Source: Zymoseptoria tritici IPO323
Taxonomy: Eukaryota > Ascomycota > Dothideomycetes > Mycosphaerellales > Mycosphaerellaceae
Direction: 5' to 3'
NCBI RefSeq assembly: GCF_000219625.1
Contig: NC_018210.1
Location: 2,046,001-2,110,000 of the forward strand
DNA: 64,000 nucleotides
Position 1 is the first letter of the stretch. Every line of letters begins with the position of its first letter. Shown piece after piece: positions 32,958-44,382 of the stretch. The notes beneath the pieces are model-generated. The model searched no databases. It was not told the DNA's origin and worked only from the letters and a program-made list of their open reading frames with translations. Position numbers and translations under genes: made by a program.

Positions 32958-33876
32958 TAGAGGGAGTGGTCGTGGAAAAGGCTGACTTGTGCATCTTGAA
33001 CGCGAACAATGCGATTCGTGATGATCGCAGCCATGTTGCCGATGTCACCGACAGCCGAGGCGATGGAATTTTGATGTGTGCCTGAGGCATAAATCTCCTG
33101 AGCGAATTTCACAAAGCTGTCAACAACGGGCTCCTCTCTCTCGCCTCTGGAACATGTTGTTGATGTCCTCTGCTCTCAACGACGTTGACTTCCCGACTGA
33201 CGACGTGATGTTGTTCTCGAGGCACGCATATCTTGACTGCGTTGCTGATCGGCGCGCCTCTGCGCATCACCGCCGCACCGCGCGACTTCCGACACGAAAC
33301 GAAAGGAGGAGGCATGAAAGAGCAAAGGATTGGGTCATGGCATGTCGGCCTCCACAGAAGGGCTACAGCACAATCGCAACAGCACAAGCTTCAGTATAAG
33401 GGCGAACGATTGGCGGTCGACGATGATCGGAAGCATGTTCACCTCCACGCAAAGGACGGAGAGCACACCGCATCGCATCTCCACATCCCGCGAATGCTGT
33501 CCGGATAAATGCGTCTTTCCAGGTTCTCCTCCATCACACCAACCGGCACAACCAATACCGTGACAATTGATCACGGCATCTCCAGCTCCGCAGTGCGCCA
33601 GGATCACCCAAGTAGCGGTGGATGTTCAATGCGCCCCCGCAGGGCGAAAGCTTCGTGGTTACATCACCAACACCGACCATCATCTCAATGTGCCTGACGC
33701 TACTATTGCTACCCTTGCATGACATGAGGGGAACAACACGGACGCACAACGATGCGTTCCGTTTCGGAACAAAAAGCAGCGAGGTAAGGAAGCTCACATA
33801 AAGGCTATTGCGCCGTGTTCAAGGTAAACTGGATCCCTCCTCTTCACTTGCATGCATTCGCAGCACAGCGTTCACC
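32958..33876. other. shared divergent promoter region
   Basis: The thioesterase (minus) and beta-galactosidase (plus) are transcribed away from each other from this 0.9-kb stretch. No gene or clear site was recognised. Confidence 0.45.
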
Positions 33877-36800
33877 ATGTTGTTCCGCACTCTCTGTCGG
33901 GCAGCTCTGCTGTCCCTAACAGCTCTTCAAGTGGCAGGTCTGGCCATCAGTGGGAAGCCGAACCTCATGATCAAACCATACAAGCGGGAGGTGCTGCAGG
34001 ATATTGTCACCTGGGATGAGGTATTTCCATTCCGCCCACAACGATTGCAGCACGCTGAACCTCCTTCGCCAGCACTCCATCTTCATCAACGGCGATAGAG
34101 TCATGCTCTACTCGGCCGAGTTCCACCCATTCCGCCTCCCAGTCCCGTCTCTCTGGCTGGACGTCTTCCAAAAGATCAAGAGCATGGGCTACAATACAGT
34201 TTCTGTTTATTTCGACTGGGCTCTCGTGGAAGGAAAGCCAGGAAACTACACCGCCGAGGGCATCTTCGCTCTGGAGCCCTTCTTTGAAGCCGCAAAGACT
34301 GCCGGCATATACATCCTCGCTCGACCAGGTCCCTACATCAACGCCGAAGTGTCTGGCGGAGGATTTCCAGGATGGCTGCAGCGTACTCCTGGTCGACTGC
34401 GCACGACTGACAAAGGCTACATCGATGCCACCGAGAACTATATTGCGAACATCGGCAAGTCCATCGCCGCAGCGCAAATCACGAATGGCGGACCCGTCAT
34501 TCTTGTCCAGCCGGAGAATGAATACAGCGGAGCCGCCAAGAACGTGCCTGAGTTTCCCGATCCTGTCTACTGGTCGAAAGTTGAGGAACAGCTTCGCGAC
34601 AGTGGCATTGTTGTCCCGTTCATCAGCAACGAGTAAGCATCTCGAGGAGCACAAGGCCTGCAGCGGTTCGAGATTGTGCTCTGGGCCGCTCTGCAGGTCT
34701 TACTATGAAGATCCTGCGCCCGAGCAGTTACTGACCATCCTGCCTTTCACTTCTAGCAACCACAACCATGGATACTTTGCCCCAGGTCCACCACCACAGA
34801 ACCCTGCTGTGTCTGTCGACATCTACGGACACGATGGATACCCTCTCGGTGGGTATATCGTCTCGAAAAGAAAGCGCCGAGGCTGACTACCAACAGGCTT
34901 CGACTGTGCCAATCCCGAGACGTGGCCCGATAATCATCTACCGACCAACTTTGGCGAACAGCACCTGAATCAAAGCTCCTCCACACCTTTCTCTCTTGTC
35001 GAATTCCAAGGAGGCTCCTTCGACCCCTGGGGCGGGCCGGGCTTCACAAAGTGTGGTCAATTGCTTGGACCTGAATTCCAGCGTGTGTTCTACAAGAACG
35101 ACTTCAGCTTCGGCGTCACCTTCTTCAGCATCTACATGACATATGGCGGGACCAACTGGGGTAAGCAAGGCTCGTTCTCCCTCACCTACACGCGCTGACC
35201 ACCGCAGGAAACCTCGGACATCCAGGCGGTTACACGAGCTACGACTACGGTGCCGTCATCTCCGAAGAGCGACTCGTCGGACAAGAGAAATACAGCCAGG
35301 CCAAACTGTTGGCCAACTTCCTCCAAGCTTCCCCTGCCTACCTGACCGCGGCATACCAAAACAACACATATGCGAACGGCTCCTACACCGGCAACAGCGC
35401 CATTGCAACCACCGCTTTATTCGGCGAAGTCACCAAATTCTTCGTCGTGCGACATGCGTTCTTCAACACTCTCGAAAGCACCGACTACACCATCACTCTG
35501 CCCACGAGTCAGGGGAACATCACCATTCCGCAACTAGGCGGCAGTCTCACCCTGCACGGTCGCGACTCCAAGGTGTACGCCACTGACTACGATGTCGGTG
35601 GGGCGAATCTGCTATACACCACCGCTGAGATCTTCACCTGGAAGCAATACGGCGATACAAAGGTGCTCATCCTTTATGGAGGTCCTGACGAGACGAATGA
35701 GTTTGCAGTCTCTGGCTGCGGTGGGGCGAAGATTGCTGAAGGCGAGGACGTGAAGATCGAGGCCAAGAATGAGGCCATTGTTGTGCAGTACTCGAGCAGC
35801 TCCACCCGCAAGGTGGTTGAGTTTGACAATGGCTTATGGGTCTACCTTCTTGGTCAGCTGTGAGACCTGCTTGTGGGCTGTACCTTGCTGACTTTGCTGC
35901 TAGACCGCCAGTCGGCATACAATTACTGGGTTGTCGACTTGCCCAACGACGATGTGACGGCCAACTTCACGAACCACAAACACGCAATCTCGGCACCCAT
36001 CATCCAGTTCGGCTACCTCGTTCGAACTGTAACAGTGGATGGCAACAATCTTCACCTCACCGGTGATCTGAACGCGACCAGCTCTCTTGAGGTCATCGGT
36101 GCGCCTCACTGTCTTGAACAGCTGACATTCAACGGGGAAAGCTTGGACTTTGAAGAAGGCGATTCTGGAATTGTAACGGCCACTGTGGTCTACAACGAAC
36201 CTGCTCTGGTTGTGCCGGATCTTGCGAAAGTACAGTGGAAAGTCCTGGACAGCTTGCCCGAGGTCAAAGCCGACTACGACGACAGTGCGTGGACAGCGGC
36301 GGATCTCACTCAAACCCCGAATGACTATCGCAATCTGACGACGCCTACATCACTCTACTCAAGCGACTACGGCTATCACACAGGAAGTCTCATCTACCGT
36401 GGCCACTTCACCGCAAACGGACAAGAGTCTTCCTTGTACCTCGCGACACAAGGCGGGTCTGCTTTCGGCCACTCCATCTGGCTAGACGACACCCTAGTCG
36501 GCTCATTCTACGGCGCCGACTTGTACATGACCTGGAACGAGACCTACACTCTCCCACCCATCACCTCAGGCAAAACCTACGTCCTCACGATCCTCGTAGA
36601 CAACATGGGTCTAGACGAGAACTACAACACCGGCGAAAACCAAATGAAAGCCCCTCGCGGCATTCTCGACTACAATCTCTCCGGGCACAGCAAGTCCGAC
36701 ATCACCTGGAAGCTGACCGGGAACTTGGGTGGCGAAGACTACCTCGACGCCGCCCGCGGTCCCTTGAATGAAGGTGGACTGTACGCCGAACGACAAGGCT

Positions 36801-37267
36801 ACCACCTTCCCAACGCTCCCACGTCTTCCTGGAGAGACAGCGCCGGTCCAATGGAAGGCATCGCGAACGCCGGGGTGGCATTCTACACCACCACATTCGA
36901 CCTCGACATGCCGTCCGGCTACGACATTCCTTTATCCTTCTCTTTCAGCAATGCCACCGATGGCGTGCAAGACGCAGTTCCCACCGATGGGCAAATCTCC
37001 AAATACCGCTGTCAAATCTACGTCAATGGTTATCAGTTCGGGAAGTACGTGCACAATATCGGACCTCAAGATGTTTTCCCGGTGCCGGAGGGGATTTGGA
37101 ATTATCACGGTAGCAACTACGTCGCGGTGAGCCTGTGGGCGCTAGAGGCGTCAGGAGCAAAGGTGGCGAATCTGAGTCTTGTCACTGGGCCTGTGATTCA
37201 GTCTGGGTTCGGGCCTGTTGAGCTCAGTCCTGTGCCAGCGTGGGAGCAGCGGAAGGGTGCATACTGA
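33877..37267 (+). CDS. secreted beta-galactosidase, GH35 (LacA-like)
   Basis: Six exons: 33877..34020, 34073..34632, 34757..34848, 34897..35160, 35208..35852, 35904..37267, together 1022 residues, the usual length for fungal GH35. It hydrolyses terminal beta-galactosides in plant polysaccharides outside the cell. A signal peptide is visible ([18 protein letters not shown]). The catalytic barrel has [40 protein letters not shown], the acid/base Glu in VQPENEYSG and the nucleophile Glu in [14 protein letters not shown]. Beta-sandwich domains follow to [14 protein letters not shown]. Introns all have GT..AG with preserved phase; the second one (124 bp) is the least certain, because the joined sequence [13 protein letters not shown] is unusual for the family. 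Confidence 0.93.
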
Positions 37268-37425
37268 TCGCAGGGCTCAAGCATCCCGCGAACAATAAGT
37301 GCCTCGAGGGTCAATGGAGGAAGAGCAACATGGTAACAAGCATGATGCATGTCCTGCTTCAATACCCAAAAGCAATTGAAGCCAAGAAAAGTCATAATTC
37401 ATCAAAACCATCCCGCAGACCACAG

Positions 37426-38787
37426 CTACAACATATCCTTCAGAGCATACCTCTTCGGCGTCTCCACCCCCGTCTTACTCGATTCCGAATCCTGATTCGT
37501 GTCCTGCATTGTCGACCCCCCCTTGTCACTTGATAAAGCGAGCCCCAAAGCCTGTGGTGTATCCTGCTCTTGATGTGCGGTCTTGTCCGGCGCTGTGACC
37601 CAATGGAGGACGATGGCGGATATAAGAGCTAAGAATCTCCGTTAGTATGGTCGTGCGATGATGTGAACCGGTCTGGCAGGACATTACTGGACGTACCATC
37701 AACTTTGCAGCTCATACAGCAGAGCCAGGCTGGTTCGCCATCGAAGAATGTCAGGGACAGCTTGACCGTGAAGGTGGATATCATGGCGACGACTGTGAAG
37801 GTTGTCAGTTGAGGAAGTCTTATTCCAGCAGGGTCTTCGACGACTTGTACGAACATGTTCCAATGGTAGTCCGAACCATGACTCTTTTGAGCGGTGGCAG
37901 CAATCCTTGGCCGTCGCGATGGACCATGACTAAAGGATAGAGGAAGCGCAGCGCAAGGTAGAGCTGGAAGGGAGATGGTCAGCCTCGCAGTTCTGAACTC
38001 AATGGGACGCCAACTCACGTATGAGAGAACCTCCACGCAAAGCAATGGCAGTAACACAAACATCTGCAGGCCGATGATGCAGACTCCTGTTTCGGTCCAG
38101 AATGCCACACGGCTGTCAATATGATGTCAGCAGACGGCCAGATCTTGTCGGTCAATGAGTGAATGCTCACTAGACGAAGCAAAGAATTGTGACGACCAAG
38201 TACGGTACGAAGATGAAGACGCAGTTGAGGACGTATTCCAGCGTCTTGTGTCGAGGTTCGTTGGGCCATGAAATGATGTAGACTCTCTCAATCAGGAAGA
38301 GGAAACCCGATGCTTTCGATAAAACGTAAAGTGATAGACCTGTCCGTTCGCCGTCAGTCGGATGCTGTCAGTCTCGAATTGGTTGTCCAGCGTACATGTC
38401 GTAATGGTAGCATCGCACCAGGGCTGATTGTCTCCGATGTGTATGTGAATGAACACTGTCGTGATCAAAACGAACATGAAGGCCCAGAAGTAGCTCTGTC
38501 GTCAACGACGTCAGCGAGACGAAGCGGTTCCGCAGTGGTCGAGATCACGTACAGCTAGTAGAGATATACCAGCAACGTTCCATCGTTTCTTTCTTGCATC
38601 TTCGAAACGCTGCCAGAAGAGGACTGCGATGATGGGAAGCGACAAGAGCGAGACGAGCATGGAGACGATCTCTGCGGAGCAATGTATCAGCACATGTGAC
38701 GAGGTCCTTACATCTTTGGAGTATGTCCGTACCTCCGCTCACCACGAACTCTTGTCTCACGATGTTGTCATTACTGATGACCGGCAT
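37426..38787 (-). CDS. seven-pass fungal membrane protein of unknown role
   Basis: Eight exons on the minus strand join in frame: 38787..38733, 38671..38553, 38495..38396, 38339..38171, 38112..38019, 37963..37931, 37883..37697, 37628..37426 (319 residues). Hydrophobic segments in order: IVSMLVSLLSLPIIAVLFW, SYFWAFMFVLITTVFIHI, SLYVLSKASGFLFLIERVYI, VFIFVPYLVVTILCFV, TGVCIIGLQMFVLLPLL, TTFTVVAMISTFTVKLSLTF, LISAIVLHWV, with a hydrophilic Ser/Thr/Asp-rich cytoplasmic-type tail (ESSKTGVETPKRYALKDML). Cysteines flank the first loop (WCDATITTC). This resembles GPCR-like fungal membrane proteins but no named family is clear. The frame is also open to an upstream ATG at 38859, so the N-terminus may be 24 residues longer. 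Confidence 0.65.
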
Positions 38788-38859
38788 GGCTCGTCCGTCA
38801 GGCCTTCCAGAGGAGCAGTGTGCAAAGAGAAAAGAGATATACTCAATACCGGACCCCAC

Positions 38860-40709
38860 GACGAGGAGTTAAAGAAAGAGCAAAGGGTTCGCACTCAGAC
38901 AGATATCATCCCGGCGTGCAGTCCATGCTGGGGTTTATGGTTGGATCTAAAGACTGCCGATATCACTCCGGCACATGAGATTGGCTGACCCTGGATGTTG
39001 GGGACGAGACAACCAGACAAGGAATGTTCGTCACTGCGAGAACGCCGTGGAAAGCTTGTGTTCTTGTTTCCAGATGTCGCAACCTGGGAGCGAGATCTGC
39101 TTGTACGAACATTGATATCGCCGCCATAGTGGGACTTCCGCGGCTCATTTTGGGGCCAACCTGTATGCCACACTCTTGCCATGCTCAATGAACAAGACCA
39201 GCAAGCATCGGTTGATGTAGGTGGGGTAATCGACAACCAGGTCGAACGCCTATAGACAGTAGGTAATCAGCGAGCGGGGGGTATCATGTTCGGGTTGAAG
39301 GAATGACCGAGGGACCTAGTGAGCTGCATCACTTGGGGTTTGCAGGATATGCACCGTACCTTGTCTGGAGTCGCATTTCTGGCAGCTCGACGCCGTTAAC
39401 GGCGGATTCGATGTGATGTGCCGTCTTGACTTCCCACTGCTGGTACAATTCCACTGCCTTTCGTCAAGACGTGCGAGCTCGCAGACATATCGCCGTCTCC
39501 ATCCCAAAGCTACAGACCGTGCTGATGGCTGGATTATCTTCGGCAAGATAGCGACTCCGGGGTATTCGTCACAAGTTGTGTGTGGGGCCGTAAAAACGAA
39601 AGAGGTCAGTGATTTTCCCGGGGGAGCACATCCGTTGGTTGGCCGATCCGAGAGACACGCTTAGGAACTTGACTCCCGTCTTTTAGCCAGACATCGCACC
39701 GGAGCTCTAAGTGACTACGCCGAGCCAGCGACCAGGTTCGTATTCCGGGTCGGAGTGGGTCAATAGCAACATCGGACCCCACCGGAGCGAGGTGTGGTCA
39801 AAGCCATACGCCGGTCGTGTATTGGTCTCCTGGTGCGCTGCCTGACAGCTCGAGGGTTGCAAAGCGGCCTCTGGGAGTGATTTTCGATGCGATTGCACCG
39901 TTCATGTCGGAGCAGATTTCTTTCGTCTCGCCGGTGGCCGCGGAGTTTGATGGCGAGCGATCGAGCAGCATACTTGCCACGAGGCTGGGGTGATCTTCGG
40001 CCTCACTTGCTTCATACCGATCCCTGTTGTGATAAGTGGGGTCCACGTCCGGGGTCCGGAGCGGGCAGACGGCCAGCTGTCTTTGGTCGTCCACGACCGA
40101 CTTGACAGAGTGTCGTCAAATGGTAAGAACACCGGCCAGCTGTTGTTGACATCGTAAGGTAAAGCCTGGCTTCGCGTCCAGACTCATGGCAAGCAGACGA
40201 TTGTTCCGCTTCGAGAGCAACAACCTTGATGCTTTGGAATTGGCGTCGCGAACTCGACGAGCGTCGCAACAGTGCCACTCAATCACCCATGGGCTGCTCG
40301 GACTTTCGTGGTCGACAGGATGTTCTGTGGGTGTCACGTCACAGTCTGTCTCCTGGGAGGCCTGCTCTGGATGGCACTAGCGAATACCACGTTCCGAGGG
40401 ACAGCTTGAAGAAAAACGATGAAAGGAAGCTGATGCTTATAAGACTGCTTACGCAATCCTGGCCGGCCGTCAGACGGCAGTGGATGTATCGGGAGCGCGT
40501 GCTCGATGGTACTGTAACGGCAAGTGTCGACCTGAGGCTGAAGAAGAAGGCGGTCCACCGTCCCTGATCTCCGGCCAAGTCCGGCCTACGACATCATACC
40601 TTAGCGCTTGCCGCAAAAAGTTGCTCGCGGGTGCCTTGCTGTTGCATTTACTCGCTCTGACAGTCCAAACTGTTACACAATTGTCTCATCGTGCAGAAGA
40701 GCAGTCGAA
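38860..40709. other. 1.85-kb intergenic stretch, no gene seen
   Basis: Several overlapping frames on both strands reach 80-130 codons without motifs or splice logic; none looks real. It contains the promoters of the seven-pass protein (minus) and the ceramidase (plus). Confidence 0.45.
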
Positions 40710-41907
40710 ATGTCTCTTCCCTGGTCAATTCCGTATGGTCCGCCTTCGGAAACGCCATATTGGGGAGCTCCGACTGCAGCTGTCAAGTGAGTCAGGTCGA
40801 TGCACGATTCAAGCAACCCACGAGGATGCACGCGAGAAACTGTCTCCAATCATAATGCCCGCTGACAGAAGATCTTCTGACTTGTAGTTTTTGTGAGGAG
40901 GTTCGTCTCGTGGGCAACCCCATTCAGCATTGCTTCGGCTGATCAGGAACAACTCAGGACTATGTCATCACGAAGTATGTCGGCGAGTTCTTCAATGCTC
41001 TCACGAGTCTGGTATACGGTAAGCCGCTTTATCGTCAAAGCTCCATGATACAGACTGATCCTCGCTGCAGTCGCATATGGCATCATCGGCATCCAACGCT
41101 ACAAGCGACAAGACATCGGCATCTTTGCCGGAGTCAATGTCTCCTACTGGGCCTTGATCGGAGTCGGAATCTGCTCGGGCTTGTATCACACCACGCTCAA
41201 GTATCATACTCAGATGTGTAGGTGGGAGGAATCGTTGCCGGCCTAATGGTCCTGTTCACTGATGGTTGTCTAGCGGACGAACTGAGCATGCATTTGGCCA
41301 TTGGCACCGTCCTGCAGCAAGTCTTCACCTTCAAGGAGCCGCCACGGATACAGCTGCGAAACACGGCGATCATTGTTGGAATCCTTGTTCCGTTCGTCAT
41401 CTACCGTGAGCACTGATGTCCTCCTTTCCAAAGACCAATTCTGACCCCCTCCCAGACTGCGCCACAGACGAATTCATCGCTCATGTGATCCTCTTCTTCT
41501 GCATGTGCTGGGTCGTAGCATGGAAGGTCCGGAAGCTCATCCGCGAGCGGATTATCGAAAAGGGTCATCGAGACAAGATGCGCGGCCTCCTGAAGTTTGC
41601 CACCTTCAACGCTCTGTTCGCCTACTTCCTCTGGAACATCGACGTCCACCTCTGCTCGACCTTGACCGGCTGGAAGCACCGACTGGGAATGCCGCTTGGG
41701 ATCCTCCTGGAGTTCCACGGATACTGGCATATCCTGACAGCTCTCTCGTCGTACACCTTCATGGCCCTGATCGAGTTCCTGGTCAGTCCGGAAGACACCT
41801 CCAACTATGGCACCGGTTTCGTCTGGCCTGCAAAGCTCGTCCTCCAGGACTTGGCTGCATCCAAAGGCGACGTCATGCATGCGAATGGCAACAAAAAGAG
41901 CAACTGA
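40710..41907 (+). CDS. alkaline ceramidase (YPC1/YDC1 family)
   Basis: Six exons: 40710..40786, 40888..40900, 40958..41018, 41071..41217, 41274..41405, 41456..41907, 293 residues. The second exon is only 13 nt and restores the hallmark VNFCEEDYV. Alkaline ceramidases are multi-pass ER/Golgi enzymes that release a fatty acid from ceramide or dihydroceramide. Family residues are present: the N-terminal FCEEDYVITKYVGEFFN, GICSGLYHTTLKYHTQMSDE followed by LSMHLAIGT, and a C-terminal HGYWHIL. The His residues in these blocks and nearby Asp/Ser form the zinc-type active site. It ends DLAASKGDVMHANGNKKSN. It converges on the SDR gene with only 64 bp between the stops. Confidence 0.92.
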
Positions 41908-41971
41908 ACGACTGAACGACGAAATGAATGCACATACATACGACAGAGCCAACAGAATGTCACCCATAGAC

Positions 41972-42878
41972 CTAGAACCCCATGAATCCACCATCGACCA
42001 CAGTACCAGTCCCGCTGACATAGTCACTCGCTGGACTCGCCAGGAATATCACAGCGCCCGCCAGATCCTTCGGCTCTCCCCATCGCTTCGCCGGCGTGCG
42101 AGACATGATGTAGTCGTTGAAGTCTTTGTACTTTGGATCAGTGGAGTATTGCTCGGTGAGAGGCGTGCGGAAGTAGCCGGGGTGGATGGAGTTGACTTGA
42201 ATTCCTCTTCCGGCCCATTCGTTGCTGAATGCTTTTGTGAGTTGCATCACGCCTGTCATTCGAGGTTAGTATCTATTTCGCGGGGGACGATTGTGCTTTC
42301 CCTCACCTCCTTTGCTGGCGGCGTACGGCGTAATGTTCTTTCCACCAATGAACGAGATGATACTGGCAATATTGATGATCTTCCCAGGACGTCCTACACA
42401 CATGTCAGCAACATCCCAGAACAAAACCTCATCGCCACCAAAACTCACCCTCCTTCAACAAGGGCTTCGCAAACTCCTGACAAGAAATCAAAATCGCCTT
42501 CAAATTCACATCCAACACCAACTCAATATCCTCATCGGTAAAGTCCTCCGCCTCTGCCCGTCTCTGCACACCCGCACAATTGAGGAGAATATCCGCTTTG
42601 ACTCCATCATTCCAGATGGTCTGATAGATACCACGCAGAGACTTGGGATCCCGCACGTCGCAGTGGTAGGACTTGAAGTTGCGACTGGTTTGACCGACGG
42701 CGGACTTCAAGGCTTCGCTGCCGGGGTCGGAGGGCAGCTCGATGGAGATGATGTCGGCGCCGCCGGAGGCGAGGGCGATGGTCATGGCTAGGCCGAGACC
42801 GCCCGTGCCGCCGGTGACAATGGCGGTCTTGCCAGAGAGCGAGAAGAGAGTGGAGATGTCTACGATTGAAGCTGCCAT
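41972..42878 (-). CDS. short-chain dehydrogenase/reductase, 2-deoxy-D-gluconate 3-dehydrogenase-like
   Basis: Three exons on the minus strand, 42878..42449, 42393..42307 and 42252..41972, give 265 residues. It is a classical SDR: NAD(P)-binding TGGTGGLG near residue 22, LLNCAG, the serine block IINIASIISFIGG, the catalytic YAASKGG and the C-terminal LASPASDYVSGTGTVVDGG. Sequence style (SIHPGYFRTPLTEQYSTDP, RTPAKRWGEP) is close to KduD-type dehydrogenases used for uronate/pectin breakdown products, but SDR substrates cannot be fixed from sequence. Phase is kept at both introns (GTGAGT..GTAG and GTGAGG..ACAG). Confidence 0.9.
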
Positions 42879-43358
42879 GCTGAGGGAAATGCTCTATCGG
42901 TCCAATTGCTGTTGAATCGATGCTGTTTGATGTATCTGGGAATGTCCGGTCGAGGTGAGGTCGAATAGGTATAGCAACTGCTAGCCACTACTGCATGAGG
43001 CTCCGTTCATGCTGCGGGGTACGTACAAGGAGGAGCAATAGCTTATCTCGCGGGTCATCATTGCGTATGTGACTGCATGGGAGGCCACTGGAAAGTTCAC
43101 TGTCAAAGGGACCATTGGACGTTTCAGTTATATCTGAGTTCATGGCTGATGCGGTCAAGGCAGAGCATCGATACTGGCTTACAATGTGCGACGGAGCGTG
43201 TTCTCGACCAAGTGGCAGACAGCTGGTGCAACCCATTGACCGCCGCGAGTGTGAAAAGCAATCGATGCATCAATCATCAAGAAACCTCATCTTCGTTGTA
43301 TGTGTATAGTACATCCACATCTTCCCTCGCATCTCTTTTGGAACCCTCAACCTCCTCC
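42879..43358. other. intergenic, no gene seen
   Basis: It holds the promoter of the SDR gene and the 3' flank of the acetate-transporter gene, both on the minus strand. Confidence 0.45.
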
Positions 43359-44382
43359 TCACGCCGCCTTCGACTTTGGCTTCTTCGCCTTGATCACCTC
43401 GCTCAAATCGAACACTGGCAGCAACGGAATGGGCAGCTCCATGATCTGGAACATGAGCGCCGCCAGTAAATACCAACCAAACATCGCAGCACCCCAGAAA
43501 GCTCCTCCCGCTCCGACAAGCAAGTTCGTGCCGAGCACCGTGTTTCCCTGCGCGAGTTGAAAGAAAGCGCCGGCAGCGCAGCCGAAGCCGATGGTCGCAG
43601 CGATGAAGATGAGGACGAAGACCGCGTTGGTCCGGAAGGAGCAGATGAGGAAGATGAATGAGAGGATACAGAGGGAGAGAGGGTAGAAACCTGTTGGGTC
43701 GTTGTCAGCAATGCGTGAAATCCGAGATGGGAATGTTCCTTACCATAACTGGCAGCGAACGCCGGAGTCTGCTCCTGCGAACCAGTCTCGTAGGGGTTGC
43801 CCGTGGTGTACGCCGAGACGGAGTTTTACCACGGGATGAACGACGTGGCAAACACCAGGAAGTGAGATCCGTAGCCCATGAAGACCACGAAGGGAAAGGT
43901 ATTACCCAGGACGAATTCCAACAGGCCAGCGATGATGAGAAGCATGCCTCCGAACCAGATGGATGCTGTGTTGGTGGCATTGGCCGCGCCGGCACCTCCG
44001 GAACCTGATTGATGAAGTGTCAGTGTTGCTCTGAGTTGTGTTGGCCAGCTCGAAAGGAGTGCTCACCTCTCCATCCCATCAGTGCCGCTGCGATTGGTGT
44101 GAGGGCCACCGAGAAGCCCATGACTGCCACCGGCGTTGGGTTGGCGAAAGTGTTGCGCAGATGACCCTCCTGTCGTGCGTTACGCGGAGACAAGTATAGA
44201 CGCTCGAATTGCTCATTTGAGATGGTGACATTGGTCGGCGCCTGGGTCAGACCGTAGCCATTGCTGCCTCCGTTGCTATTTGTCTTGAAGGCGTAGTCTT
44301 CTTGTCTGTACTCGTTCTCTCGAGGGTAGTGGCCGTTGTTCTCAAGGTCGCCTTTGACGGCGTCGTGCGTGCCTGTTGACAT
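43359..44382 (-). pseudogene. GPR1/FUN34/YaaH acetate transporter with one internal stop
   Basis: Three exons on the minus strand, 44382..44067, 44004..43744 and 43690..43359, would give 302 codons. It has the family signature FANPTPVAVMGFSV, six hydrophobic segments (for example MLLIIAGLLEFVLGNTFPFV, LCILSFIFLICSF, VFVLIFIAATIGFG), and a C-terminal KKPKSKAA. Relatives import acetate across the plasma membrane. A TAA at 43826..43828 interrupts the conserved FIPW-x-NSVSAYTT stretch, where relatives carry an aromatic residue; it is one base from a tyrosine codon and is not a RIP-type change. Everything else is intact, so this is either a very recent loss, a polymorphism or a sequence error. Confidence 0.88.

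Noticed and set aside
31836..44382. A secondary-metabolite or sugar-use gene cluster
   Set aside because: The genes (thioesterase, beta-galactosidase, seven-pass protein, ceramidase, SDR, acetate transporter) share no pathway, and there is no backbone enzyme or regulator.
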